Shown: positions 24,896-32,114 of the stretch, piece by piece | Position numbering within the stretch: the stretch's first letter is position 1 | Layout of the letters: the number at the start of each line of letters is the position of its first letter | Assembly (NCBI RefSeq): GCF_016741855.1 | Contig: NZ_JAERRH010000031.1 | Coordinates: 1 to 45,199, forward strand | Direction: 5' to 3' | Origin: Streptomyces musisoli | GTDB lineage: Bacteria; Actinomycetota; Actinomycetes; Streptomycetales; Streptomycetaceae | Length of the DNA: 45,199 bases | Program-made: the position numbers and the translations under genes | The notes under the pieces: generated by a model | Databases searched by the model: none | What the model was told of the DNA's origin: nothing | The model's input: the letters and a program-made list of their open reading frames with translations, nothing else

Positions 24896-25079
24896 GCGCG
24901 ACCTGGACACGGCGATCTGGCACAAGTCCAGTTACAGCGGCGGCAGCGGCGGTGACTGCCTCGAAGTCGCCGCCGACCTCCCCGCCCTCATCCCCGTCCG
25001 AGACTCCAAGACCCCCGAAGGCCCGAAGCTCTTCTTCAGCTCGGTCGCGTGGGCTGCCTTCACCTCTTCTTTCAAGTGA
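24879..25079 (+). CDS. DUF397 domain protein
   Basis: This 66-residue protein has the DUF397 hallmarks: AIWHKSSYSGGSGGDCLEVAA, VRDSKTPEGPKLFFSSVAWAAF. It pairs with the overlapping XRE gene and is usually coexpressed with it. It ends TSSFK, shorter than many relatives whose last helix continues; the final seven bases, including the stop, are the outer edge of the 141-bp inverted repeat, so the C-terminus may have been reset by that sequence. Confidence 0.85.
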   Translation: MRTIPERDLDTAIWHKSSYSGGSGGDCLEVAADLPALIPVRDSKTPEGPKLFFSSVAWAAFTSSFK

Positions 25080-25214
25080 CCGTGGGGCCGCCGCCGCTTC
25101 TTGGCCAGTGTCGTGCTTCCGCGGCCCGCCTCAAGGGCGCTGCGCGTCGCCTTCGGCGATGGGCCTGCGGCCCACCCTTGACCCGGGCCGCTCCAGCACG
25201 GATGAGAAGCGAGC
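25073..25214 (+). repeat. long inverted repeat, left arm
   Basis: This ~141-bp arm is nearly identical to the reverse complement of 26160-26300, with only a few differences near the outer third (CCGCCGCTTCTTGG versus CCCGCTTCTCGG). It starts inside the last codons of the DUF397 gene and ends near GATGAGAAGCGAGCG. It contains GC-rich self-complementary stretches but no open frame shared between arms. Confidence 0.85.
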
Positions 25215-25346
25215 GAGCGGCCCGGAAAGACGGGGGTCCCGGCCGGGTTCGCGATCCCGGGTCGGCTACCCAGTAACCCCAAGCCGACGACCGCGCTCCC
25301 ACCTCACAAGCACGCCGGCCCACTTCAGCGGCTTGCGGGCGAGTGG

Positions 25347-25430
25347 GGGAGTAGGAGAGGGGGACGAGGGATGAGTGGGAGAGGGGGACGAGGGGCGAGT
25401 GAGCGAGTAGGAGAGGGGGGCGAGTGAGTA
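25347..25430. repeat. G-rich short tandem repeat
   Basis: Units of GAGTGGGAGAGGGGGACGAG recur four times with variation (GAGTGGGGGAGTAGGAGAGG at the edges). The strand is purine-only over most of its length and could form triplex or quadruplex structures. Confidence 0.6.
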
Positions 25431-25464
25431 GGGACGCGCCGGCCGCGGCTGGCCCTCGCGCCGC

Positions 25465-25730
25465 ACCCACACACCGCACCGACTCGGCGACCTGCGGGTG
25501 AGCAGGCGGTGTGGGCGTGTGGGCGGCACGGGCGATGCGGACCGACAGACGCGTCGACCCGCAGCTGACACTCACACCTCACCCGTACACCGCCCCGCTT
25601 CGGCGACCTGCGGGTGAGCGGGCGACGTGGGCGTGCGGGCGGCACGGGCGATGCGGACCGCCAGACGCGTCGCCCCGCAGCGGCACTCGCGGCCCCACCC
25701 GCACGCCGCACCGACTCGGCGACCCGCGGT
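25465..25730. repeat. 116-bp tandem repeat, two full copies and a partial third
   Basis: CGGCGACCTGCGGGTGAGC occurs at 25485 and 25601, and CGGCGACCCGCGG at 25717, a constant 116-bp spacing. The shared part also includes GGCGGCACGGGCGATGCGGA and CAGACGCGTCG. No ribosome site or frame is conserved between copies. Confidence 0.75.
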
Positions 25731-26159
25731 GTGTAGGTGATGGACGAGCGCGTCGGCCGCCGATGGCGGCACGCCAGCCCGCTTCGGCGGCGAGGGGGTC
25801 TCGTGGGCGACCCATCCACCGGCCAGTCATCGCGGCCCCGCCTCCACCAGTGATTGGAGGATTTGTGCCACCCCCTCCCCGATGAATGCCCTGGTCACGC
25901 AGGTTGGATACGGCCGGGCGTGGCACATGCCTGCCTATCAGGCCCATCAAGCGGCGCTAGTGAGGTGGGGGACCCAGCGCAAGCCGCTGAGCGGGCCCGG
26001 CGACCATGCGAGACGCCACCGCGCACCCCTCACCCGCCCCCAGCCGCCAAACCCACCCGGCGTGCATGCGAGGCGCGGGCGCGTCTCCTCGCCGACGGTG
26101 CGAACGCAGCTGACTCAAGGGGTCGGCGGGCCTGAGGCGACCACTTTCCCCGGGGCGCC

Positions 26160-26300
26160 CGCTCGCTTCTCATCCGTGCTGGAGCGGCCCGGGTCAAGGG
26201 TGGGCCGCAGGCCCATCGCCGAAGGCGACGCGCAGCGCCCTTGAGGCGGGCCGCGGAAGCACGACACTGGCCGAGAAGCGGGCGGCCCCACGGTCACTTG
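26160..26300 (-). repeat. long inverted repeat, right arm
   Basis: This is the inverted partner of 25073-25214. The outer end CACTTG mirrors the CAAGTG of the left arm. Together the arms bracket about 0.95 kb of other repeats. Confidence 0.85.
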
Positions 26301-26391
26301 TCCACCCCCGAAGCCCAAGCGCCCAGCCCCGGGCACCCTTTGCTCACTTGTCCACCCCCGAAGCTCAAGCGCCCAGCCCCGGGCACCCTTT
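26297..26391. repeat. 49-bp tandem duplication
   Basis: ACTTGTCCACCCCCGAAGC, followed by CAAGCGCCCAGCCCCGGGCA and CCCTTTG, occurs twice in a row (26296-26344 and 26345-26391) with a single C/T change. It directly abuts the right arm of the long inverted repeat. Confidence 0.8.
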
Positions 26392-26481
26392 GCGAGGAAG
26401 GGACGTACAAGAGGAGGGGGCCGTAAGAGGAAGGGACGTGCAAGAGGGAGAGGCGTGTAAGGGGCGGTGGGGGCCACACGC

Positions 26482-26526
26482 CCGAGGGCGGTACCCCCAG
26501 CCGGAAGCTGGGGGTACCGCCCTCGG
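26482..26526 (-). terminator. strong hairpin terminator of groEL
   Basis: GAGGGCGGTACCCCCAGC (26484-26501) pairs perfectly with GCTGGGGGTACCGCCCTC (26507-26524), and two flanking C-G pairs extend the stem to 20 bp around a CGGAA loop. It lies 33 bases after the groEL stop. No T tract follows, as is common in Streptomyces. Confidence 0.85.
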
Positions 26527-26558
26527 TTCGAAGGACAGGCGATCAACCGTCAGGTCGA

Positions 26559-28181
26559 TCAGAAGTCCATGTCACCGCCCGGCATGCCGCCGCCGGCCGG
26601 CGCGGCGGCCTTCTCCGGCTTGTCGGCGATGACGGCCTCGGTGGTGAGGAACAGCGCGGCGATGGAGGCCGCGTTCTGCAGGGCAGAGCGGGTCACCTTC
26701 GCCGGGTCGATGATGCCCTCGGCGACCAGGTCGACGTACTCGCCGGTCGCGGCGTTCAGGCCGTGGCCCGGGGTCAGGTTGCGCACCTTCTCCACCACGA
26801 CACCGCCCTCGAGGCCGGCGTTGACGGCGATCTGCTTCAGCGGGGCCTCGAGCGCGATGCGCACGGCGTTGGCGCCGGTCGCCTCGTCACCCTCGAGCTC
26901 CAGCTTCTCGAAGACCTGGGAGGCCTGGAGCAGGGCCACGCCACCACCGGCGACGATGCCCTCCTCGACGGCGGCCTTCGCGTTGCGGACGGCGTCCTCG
27001 ATGCGGTGCTTGCGCTCCTTGAGCTCCACCTCGGTGGCGGCACCGGCCTTGATGACCGCGACACCGCCGGCGAGCTTCGCCAGGCGCTCCTGGAGCTTCT
27101 CGCGGTCGTAGTCCGAGTCGCTGTTCTCGATCTCGGCGCGGATCTGGTTCACCCGGCCGTTGACCTGGTCCGAGGAACCGGCACCGTCGACGATGGTGGT
27201 CTCGTCCTTGGTGATGACGACCTTGCGGGCGCGGCCCAGGAGGTCCAGGGTCGCGTTCTCCAGCTTGAGGCCGACCTCCTCGGAGATGACCTCGCCGCCC
27301 GTGAGGATGGCGATGTCGCCGAGCATGGCCTTGCGGCGGTCGCCGAAGCCCGGGGCCTTGACGGCGACGGACTTGAAGGTGCCGCGGATCTTGTTGACAA
27401 CCAGGGTCGACAGGGCCTCGCCCTCGACGTCCTCGGCGATGATCAGCAGCGGCTTGCCCGACTGCATGACCTTCTCGAGGAGCGGGAGCAGGTCCTTGAC
27501 GGAGCCGATCTTGGAGTTGGCGATGAGGATGTACGGGTCCTCGAGCGACGCCTCCATGCGCTCCATGTCGGTCGCGAAGTAGGCGGAGATGTAGCCCTTG
27601 TCGAAGCGCATGCCCTCGGTGAGCTCCAGCTCGAGACCGAAGGTGTTGCTCTCCTCGACGGTGATGACGCCTTCCTTGCCGACCTTGTCCATGGCCTCGG
27701 CGATCAGCTCGCCGATCTGGGTGTCGGCGGCGGAGATGGACGCGGTGGAGGCGATCTGCTCCTTGGTCTCGACGTCCTTCGCCTGCTCCAGCAGGGCGGC
27801 GGAGACGGCCTCGACGGCCTTCTCGATACCGCGCTTCAGGGCCATCGGGTTGGCGCCGGCGGCGACGTTGCGCAGGCCTTCCTTGACCAGGGCCTGGGCG
27901 AGCACGGTCGCGGTGGTCGTACCGTCACCGGCGACGTCGTCCGTCTTCTTGGCGACTTCCTTGACCAGCTCGGCGCCGATCTTCTCGTACGGGTCCTCCA
28001 GCTCGATCTCCTTGGCGATGGACACACCATCGTTGGTGATCGTGGGGGCGCCCCACTTCTTCTCGAGGACGACGTTGCGGCCCTTGGGGCCGAGCGTCAC
28101 CTTGACGGCGTCCGCGAGCTGGTTCATGCCGCGCTCGAGGCCGCGCCGCGCCTCCTCGTCGAACGCGATGATCTTGGCCAT
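26559..28181 (-). CDS. groEL: chaperonin GroEL (second copy, without groES)
   Basis: This is a complete 540-residue 60-kDa chaperonin. It has VTLGPKGRNVVL near residue 28, the ATP site GDGTTTATVL at 85-94, AGANPMALKRGIEKA, and the GGGMPGGDMDF tail of actinobacterial GroEL2-type proteins. No groES is adjacent, so this is the stand-alone copy that streptomycetes carry beside a groES-groEL operon. ATG 28181 follows GGAGGGACC. Two CIRCE boxes bracket the promoter, so HrcA repression and heat induction are expected; HrcA is not in the window. Confidence 0.97.
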   Translation of the reverse strand: MAKIIAFDEEARRGLERGMNQLADAVKVTLGPKGRNVVLEKKWGAPTITNDGVSIAKEIELEDPYEKIGAELVKEVAKKTDDVAGDGTTTATVLAQALVKEGLRNVAAGANPMALKRGIEKAVEAVSAALLEQAKDVETKEQIASTASISAADTQIGELIAEAMDKVGKEGVITVEESNTFGLELELTEGMRFDKGYISAYFATDMERMEASLEDPYILIANSKIGSVKDLLPLLEKVMQSGKPLLIIAEDVEGEALSTLVVNKIRGTFKSVAVKAPGFGDRRKAMLGDIAILTGGEVISEEVGLKLENATLDLLGRARKVVITKDETTIVDGAGSSDQVNGRVNQIRAEIENSDSDYDREKLQERLAKLAGGVAVIKAGAATEVELKERKHRIEDAVRNAKAAVEEGIVAGGGVALLQASQVFEKLELEGDEATGANAVRIALEAPLKQIAVNAGLEGGVVVEKVRNLTPGHGLNAATGEYVDLVAEGIIDPAKVTRSALQNAASIAALFLTTEAVIADKPEKAAAPAGGGMPGGDMDF

Positions 28182-28308
28182 GTGAAGTGGTCCCTCCAGG
28201 ACTGGGGGTGATTCCTTCGGACCGCGCCCGCGCCCGCGACGGACGGCTCGCCGGCCGCGTGGTTCCTTGCCCCACTTGGCCTGCGGGCCTCACCGACCCG
28301 GTCCTTCG

Positions 28309-28335
28309 TTGTCACTCTCACCTTCAGAGTGCTAA
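28309..28335. promoter_or_regulatory. CIRCE element 1 (HrcA operator)
   Basis: TTGTCACTC, then 9 bases, then GAGTGCTAA: one arm is perfect and the other has two mismatches to the CIRCE consensus TTAGCACTC-N9-GAGTGCTAA. It lies downstream of the -10 box, over the predicted groEL start site. Confidence 0.85.
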
Positions 28336-28340
28336 CGCAA

Positions 28341-28369
28341 TGATTAGCACTCGGCATGGTCGAGTGCAA
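28341..28369 (-). promoter_or_regulatory. groEL promoter
   Basis: On the minus strand TTGCAC (28369-28364) and TAATCA (28346-28341) are 17 bases apart. The -35 lies in the second CIRCE and the -10 between the two CIRCE boxes. Confidence 0.7.
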
Positions 28370-28370
28370 G
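28344..28370. promoter_or_regulatory. CIRCE element 2 (HrcA operator)
   Basis: TTAGCACTC, 9 bases, then GAGTGCAAG. The first arm is perfect and the second has two mismatches. It overlaps the groEL -35 and spacer. Confidence 0.85.
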
Positions 28371-28482
28371 CGCCTCACGGGGGACAAGGGGCGCCGTCAG
28401 CCGCCCGCGAACACCGGACGGGGTGCCGCCGGCCCCCGCGGACACCGGATCCCCGCACGACGAAGGGCACCATCCCCGCACG

Positions 28483-28522
28483 ACGAAGGGCCCGCACCCT
28501 CTGCGAGGTGCGGGCCCTTCGT
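28483..28522 (-). terminator. hairpin terminator of the cold-shock gene
   Basis: ACGAAGGGCCCGCACC (28483-28498) pairs perfectly with GGTGCGGGCCCTTCGT (28507-28522) around an 8-base loop, 12 bases after the csp stop. The left arm has an extra direct copy (CCCCGCACGACGAAGGGC at 28451), probably a partial duplication. Confidence 0.8.
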
Positions 28523-28534
28523 GCCAAAAAACGT

Positions 28535-28738
28535 TCAGGCGGTGACGCGAACCATGTCGGCCTGCGGACCCTTCTGGCCCTGCGAGATCTCGAACTCGAC
28601 CCGCTGGCCCTCTTCCAGGGTGCGGTAGCCGTCCATCTGAATCGCGCTGTAGTGGACGAAGACGTCCGCACCACCGTCGACCGCGATGAAGCCGTACCCC
28701 TTCTCCGCGTTGAACCACTTGACGGTGCCCTGAGCCAT
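28535..28738 (-). CDS. cold-shock protein, CspA family
   Basis: This 67-residue nucleic-acid-binding OB-fold protein has the RNP1 motif KGYGFIAV (residues ~13-20), RNP2 VFVHYSAI (~27-34) and the tail QKGPQADMVRV. It acts as an RNA chaperone. Similar genes are called scoF or csp in Streptomyces. ATG 28738 is chosen; the leader GGGGAG sits about 9 bases upstream. The 5' leader is long (about 105 bases), as in many cold-shock genes. It is separate from groEL, with a hairpin and the CIRCE region between them. Confidence 0.95.
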   Translation of the reverse strand: MAQGTVKWFNAEKGYGFIAVDGGADVFVHYSAIQMDGYRTLEEGQRVEFEISQGQKGPQADMVRVTA

Positions 28739-28849
28739 GCCTAACTCCCCTATTACTGGCCCTTGCACAGATCCACACTTCGCGGACCCGGGTCAGACCT
28801 CACCCCCCATTGGTCGGGGGCGTGCGCCGGAACGCGTCGACCGCGGCTG

Positions 28850-28877
28850 AATGTATCTGTCCAACTGCCGTCTGCAA
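28850..28877 (-). promoter_or_regulatory. candidate csp promoter with long leader
   Basis: On the minus strand TTGCAG (28877-28872) and TACATT (28855-28850) are 16 bases apart. Transcription near 28843 would give a ~105-base untranslated leader. Other pairings are possible in this AT-richer stretch. Confidence 0.4.
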
Positions 28878-29091
28878 CAGGTCAATCGGACGAGAATTCT
28901 GGACGCGAGCGGTCCGGAATGTAGTGAGAATTCACCCGACTTCAGGGCAAGTCGGGCCCCATAAAAACCACAAAAGCCGCAAACCACCCGCACACTTTGG
29001 CTACTTCTTGTCGGGCTCGCGGCATGAATCCAGGGTCCGCGACCCGAAGGCCGCGACCGTGTTCCCCAACTCTACCGCGCTCAATCACGCA

Positions 29092-29131
29092 GAATTGCCC
29101 CCTCCGCTTCTCTCACCGGAGGGGGCAATTC
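29092..29131 (-). terminator. hairpin terminator of the thrC-like/cysO-like operon
   Basis: GAATTGCCCCCTCCG (29092-29106) and CGGAGGGGGCAATTC (29117-29131) form a perfect 15-bp stem with a 10-base loop, 39 bases after the stop of the CysO-like gene. Confidence 0.85.
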
Positions 29132-29169
29132 GATGAACACTCGGTAACCGGTGTTACCGAAGGTAATAA

Positions 29170-29445
29170 TCAGCCGCCGGCGACCGCGGGGATGATCGAG
29201 ACACCGGCGCCGTCCGGCGTCGCCGTCTCCAGGCCCTGCTCGAAGCGGACGTCGTCGTCGTTGACGTACACGTTCACGAACCGGCGCAGCTTGCCCTGGT
29301 CGTCCAGGACGCGGGCGGCGATCCCGGTGTGGTTCTTCTCCAGGTCGGCGATGACATCGGCGAGGGTCGCGCCCTGGGCGTCGACCTCGGCCCGGCCGCC
29401 GGTGTAGGTGCGCAGGATGGTGGGGATGCGAACGGTCACGCTCAT
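29170..29445 (-). CDS. CysO/MoaD/ThiS-type sulfur carrier protein
   Basis: This 91-residue ubiquitin-like protein ends in PAVAGG; the terminal Gly-Gly is the site that is adenylated and turned into a thiocarboxylate in this family. From memory it is very close to mycobacterial CysO (VTVRIPTILRTYTGGRAEV, RRFVNVYVNDDDVRF, SIIPAVAGG), closer than to MoaD of molybdopterin synthase. CysO delivers sulfide to a PLP enzyme, there the O-phosphoserine-using CysM. Here the partner is the overlapping threonine-synthase-like gene (ATGA overlap, 4 bases), under one SAM riboswitch. The activating E1-type enzyme and the peptidase that frees the product are not in the window. Confidence 0.88.
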   Translation of the reverse strand: MSVTVRIPTILRTYTGGRAEVDAQGATLADVIADLEKNHTGIAARVLDDQGKLRRFVNVYVNDDDVRFEQGLETATPDGAGVSIIPAVAGG

Positions 29446-30725
29446 GCGAGGCCAGCCTCTCGGAAGGAGTCCAGGGTCGGGCGGATGGTGGCGGTGAGGC
29501 CGGTCCCGGCCACCGCGTCCAGGGTCTTGAGGCCGTCGCCGGTGTTGAGGACGACCGTGGTCTTCGCCGGGTCGAGCACGCCTTCCTTGATCAGCTTGCG
29601 GGTGACGCCGACGGTCACCCCGCCCGCCGTCTCCGCGAAGATGCCCTCGGTGCGGGCCAGCAGCTTGATGGCGTCCACGATCTCCGCGTCCGTGACGTCC
29701 TCCACGGCACCGCCGGTGCGGCGCGCGATGTCCAGGACGTAGGGGCCGTCGGCCGGGTTGCCGATGGCGAGGGACTTGGCGATGGTGTTCGGCTTCTGCG
29801 GGCGGACCACGTCGTGCCCGGCCTTGAAGGCCGTGGACACCGGGGAGCAGCCCTCGGCCTGCGCGCCGAAGATCTTGTACGGCTTGTCCTCGACCAGACC
29901 CAGCTTGATCAGCTCCTGGAGACCCTTGTCGATCTTCGTGAGCTGGGAGCCGGAGGCGATCGGCACCACGAGCTGGTCGGGCAGCCGCCAGCCGAGCTGC
30001 TCGCAGATCTCGTACGCCAGGGTCTTGGAGCCCTCCGCGTAGTACGGCCGCAGGTTGACGTTGACGAAGCCCCAGCCCTCGCCGGCCGGGTCGCCGATCA
30101 GCTCGGAGCAGAAGCGGTTCACGTCGTCGTAGTTGCCCTCGATGCCGACGAGTTCACCGCCGTAGACGGCGGCCATGACGACCTTGCCCTGCTCCAGGTC
30201 GTGCGGGATGAACACGCAGGAGCGGAAGCCGGCGCGGGCCGCGGCGGCGCCGACGGCACCGGCCAGGTTGCCCGTCGAGGAGCAGGAGAGCGTGGTGAAG
30301 CCGAAGGCGCGGGCGGCCTCCAGGGCCTGGGCGACCACGCGGTCCTTGAAGGAGTGGGTCGGGTTGCCGGAGTCGTCCTTCACGTACAGGCCGCCGGTCA
30401 CGCCCAGCTCGCGGGCCAGGTTGTCGGCCTTGACGAGCTTGGTCCAGCCCGGGTTGATGTTGGGCTTGTCGGCGACGTCCGCCGGGACGGGCAGCAGGGG
30501 CGCGTACCGCCAGATGTTCGCGGGGCCCGCCTCGATGCGGCGGCGCAGTTCCTCGCTGTCGTAGGCGGAGAAGTCGTAGGCGATCTCCAGCGGGCCGAAA
30601 CACTCCTCGCAGGCGAAGACCGGGCCGAGCGGCACGCGGTGACCGCATTCGCGACAGCTCAGGGCTGCGGCGGGGCCGAGGTCTACGGTGGAGTCGGTGC
30701 TGGTTGCAACTGTCTGCACAGCCAT
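29442..30725 (-). CDS. threonine-synthase-like PLP enzyme under a SAM riboswitch
   Basis: This 427-residue fold-type II PLP enzyme has an N-terminal zinc ribbon (CRECGHRVPLGPVFACEECF, residues ~22-41), the PLP-lysine motif GNPTHSFKDRVV (Lys at ~127), SCSSTGNLAGAVGAAAARAG, the glycine loop PIASGSQLTKI, and TAGGVTVGV. By similarity it would be called threonine synthase, acting on O-phosphohomoserine. But a SAM-I riboswitch precedes it and a CysO-like sulfur carrier is translationally coupled to it; both fit methionine/cysteine metabolism. I therefore suspect sulfhydrylation of O-phosphohomoserine to homocysteine. ATG 30725 is used because the upstream frame lies in the riboswitch. Streptomyces usually has a separate hom-thrC-thrB cluster, so this may be a paralogue. 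Confidence 0.88.
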   Translation of the reverse strand: MAVQTVATSTDSTVDLGPAAALSCRECGHRVPLGPVFACEECFGPLEIAYDFSAYDSEELRRRIEAGPANIWRYAPLLPVPADVADKPNINPGWTKLVKADNLARELGVTGGLYVKDDSGNPTHSFKDRVVAQALEAARAFGFTTLSCSSTGNLAGAVGAAAARAGFRSCVFIPHDLEQGKVVMAAVYGGELVGIEGNYDDVNRFCSELIGDPAGEGWGFVNVNLRPYYAEGSKTLAYEICEQLGWRLPDQLVVPIASGSQLTKIDKGLQELIKLGLVEDKPYKIFGAQAEGCSPVSTAFKAGHDVVRPQKPNTIAKSLAIGNPADGPYVLDIARRTGGAVEDVTDAEIVDAIKLLARTEGIFAETAGGVTVGVTRKLIKEGVLDPAKTTVVLNTGDGLKTLDAVAGTGLTATIRPTLDSFREAGLA

Positions 30726-30744
30726 GGAGGCGAGGCCCTTTCTC

Positions 30745-30897
30745 CTCATCTTCCTCACGACGCATCTCGCCGTGAGACGGATTTGGCACCTTCCCTAGCC
30801 GGGAGCCTCGCGAAATCGATCAAGACTGATCTACGAGTACCGACTGGAGGGTTGCCGGGGCTTCATCGGGCCGTTTCCCTCTGCCCCTCTGGATGAG
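30745..30897 (-). ncRNA. SAM-I (S-box) riboswitch
   Basis: On the minus strand, the P1 stem is CTCATC (30897-30892) with GATGAG (30750-30745). Between them come AGAGGGAAACGGCCCGATGA and GCCCCGGCAACC, the S-box core, then the closing GGTGCCAAATCC and GGAAGATGAG motif. The last bases of P1 run into AGGAGAAAGG, the likely ribosome site of the downstream gene, so control of translation is plausible; I see no clear terminator stem after it. SAM binding normally switches such genes off. Confidence 0.93.
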
Positions 30898-31058
30898 CTG
30901 TATGTGGTTGTGGACGCTGGTGACCCCCGACATGCGATGGTCATCGGCGTTGTTCAAGACTGTAACCGAAGGCCAGGACAGTTGAGATAGTCGTCCGAAC
31001 CGCGAGATGGATCACACGGTCAGCCCGTGTGGTCACGAACAGTGAGGAGCCGCAGACC

Positions 31059-32030
31059 GTGCTGGAAGAAGTCGAGCGCTGGCTGGCCACCCGCTCCTGG
31101 TCCGTGGCCGATCGCCCGCTCCACCGGATCCTGTCCGCCAAACAGCGCACGGGCCAGACGATCAGCGTCGTGCTGCCCGCGCTCAACGAGGAGGAGACGG
31201 TCGGCGACATCGTCGCGGCCATCCGTCACGACCTCGTGGAGCAGGCTCCGCTCGTCGACGAGATCGTCGTCGTGGACTCCGGCTCCACCGACCGCACCTC
31301 CGAGGCCGCCGCCGCCGCGGGCGCCCGGGTCGTTCACCGCGACGAGATACTGCCCCGTCTCCCGGCCGTCCCCGGAAAGGGTGAAGTGCTGTGGCGCTCC
31401 CTGCTGGTGACCGGCGGGGACATCCTCTGTTTCGTCGACGCCGACCTGAGGGAGTTCTCCTCCGACTTCGTCCTGGGCATAGTCGGCCCGCTGCTCACCG
31501 AGCCGGACGTGGATCTGGTCAAGGCGATGTACGACCGCCCGCTCGGCACCGGGCCGGACGCGGGTGCCTCCGGCGGGGTGGCCGGGCAGGGCGGCCGGGT
31601 CACCGAGCTGATGGCCCGCCCGCTGCTGAACATGCACTGGCCGCAGCTGGCCGGCTTCGTGCAGCCGCTGGGCGGCGAGTACGCGGCCCGCCGCTCACTG
31701 CTGGAGCGACTGCCGTTCCCCGTCGGCTACGGCGTGGAGCTGGGCATGCTGGTGGACGCCCTGCACCTGGTCGGCCTGGACGCGCTGGCCCAGGTCGACG
31801 TGGGCGTGCGCAGGCACCGCCACCAGGACGGCCGGGCCCTCGGCCGGATGGCCGCCGCGATCTACCGCACGGCCCAGCTCCGGCTGGCCCGCGGCCATCT
31901 GATCAGGCCCTCGCTGACCCAGTTCGAGCGCGGCGCGGACGGCTTCGAACCGCGCACCTACTCGGTGGACACCGAGGAGCGGCCGCCCATGCTGGAGATC
32001 GCGGAGTACGCCGACCGGAAGGTGGCGTGA
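31059..32030 (+). CDS. gpgS: glucosyl-3-phosphoglycerate synthase
   Basis: This ~323-residue GT-A fold (GT81) enzyme has TISVVLPALNEEETVGDIVA, the DSGSTDRT nucleotide-binding motif, GKGEVLWRSL, DADL as the metal-binding DxD-like site, LLNMHWPQLAGFVQPLGGEYA, and GYGVELGMLVDALHL. It joins glucose from UDP-glucose to 3-phosphoglycerate, the first step of glucosylglycerate synthesis (and of methylglucose lipopolysaccharide in mycobacteria). It is followed by trehalose genes, so this is a compatible-solute block. GTG 31059 has AGGAG at 9-base spacing; GTG 31029 would add ten residues without a clear site. Confidence 0.9.
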   Translation: MLEEVERWLATRSWSVADRPLHRILSAKQRTGQTISVVLPALNEEETVGDIVAAIRHDLVEQAPLVDEIVVVDSGSTDRTSEAAAAAGARVVHRDEILPRLPAVPGKGEVLWRSLLVTGGDILCFVDADLREFSSDFVLGIVGPLLTEPDVDLVKAMYDRPLGTGPDAGASGGVAGQGGRVTELMARPLLNMHWPQLAGFVQPLGGEYAARRSLLERLPFPVGYGVELGMLVDALHLVGLDALAQVDVGVRRHRHQDGRALGRMAAAIYRTAQLRLARGHLIRPSLTQFERGADGFEPRTYSVDTEERPPMLEIAEYADRKVA

Positions 32031-32114
32031 ACGGGCCGTATACGGCCCCCTTCCGCCCCCTTACCGGACGGAACGTACGTTTGAGCGTTTCCGGGCCGGG
32101 CTAGGTTGAGGCGT

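Larger units (their letters stand above)
25080..26481. other. gene-free repeat-rich block between DUF397 and groEL
   Basis: I find no supportable gene in these 1.4 kb. The frames present are short, mutually overlapping and lack ribosome sites. The block holds a 141-bp inverted repeat pair, a GTGGGAGAGGGGGACGAGGG tandem (25347-25430), a 116-bp tandem (about 25465-25730) and a 49-bp tandem (26297-26391). A less GC-rich stretch near 25880-25990 could be a relic of coding sequence. Confidence 0.6.

Noticed and set aside
24056..25079. XRE-DUF397 pair as a toxin-antitoxin or defence system
   Set aside because: The families are known as abundant regulatory pairs in Streptomyces, and no toxin fold is visible. 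I saw no other defence genes in the window.
25882..26244. Small open frame starting MNALVTQVGYGRAW in the repeat block
   Set aside because: There is no ribosome site, its second half overlaps the right inverted arm, and there is no recognisable domain. It is at best a relic.
28327..28352. GAGTGCTAA-N8-TTAGCACTC read as one CIRCE
   Set aside because: The arms are in the wrong order and spacing. They belong to two separate, correctly ordered CIRCE boxes on either side.
29442..30758. Upstream start of the threonine-synthase-like gene at 30758
   Set aside because: That start and the next 11 codons lie inside the P1 stem and ribosome-site region of the SAM riboswitch.
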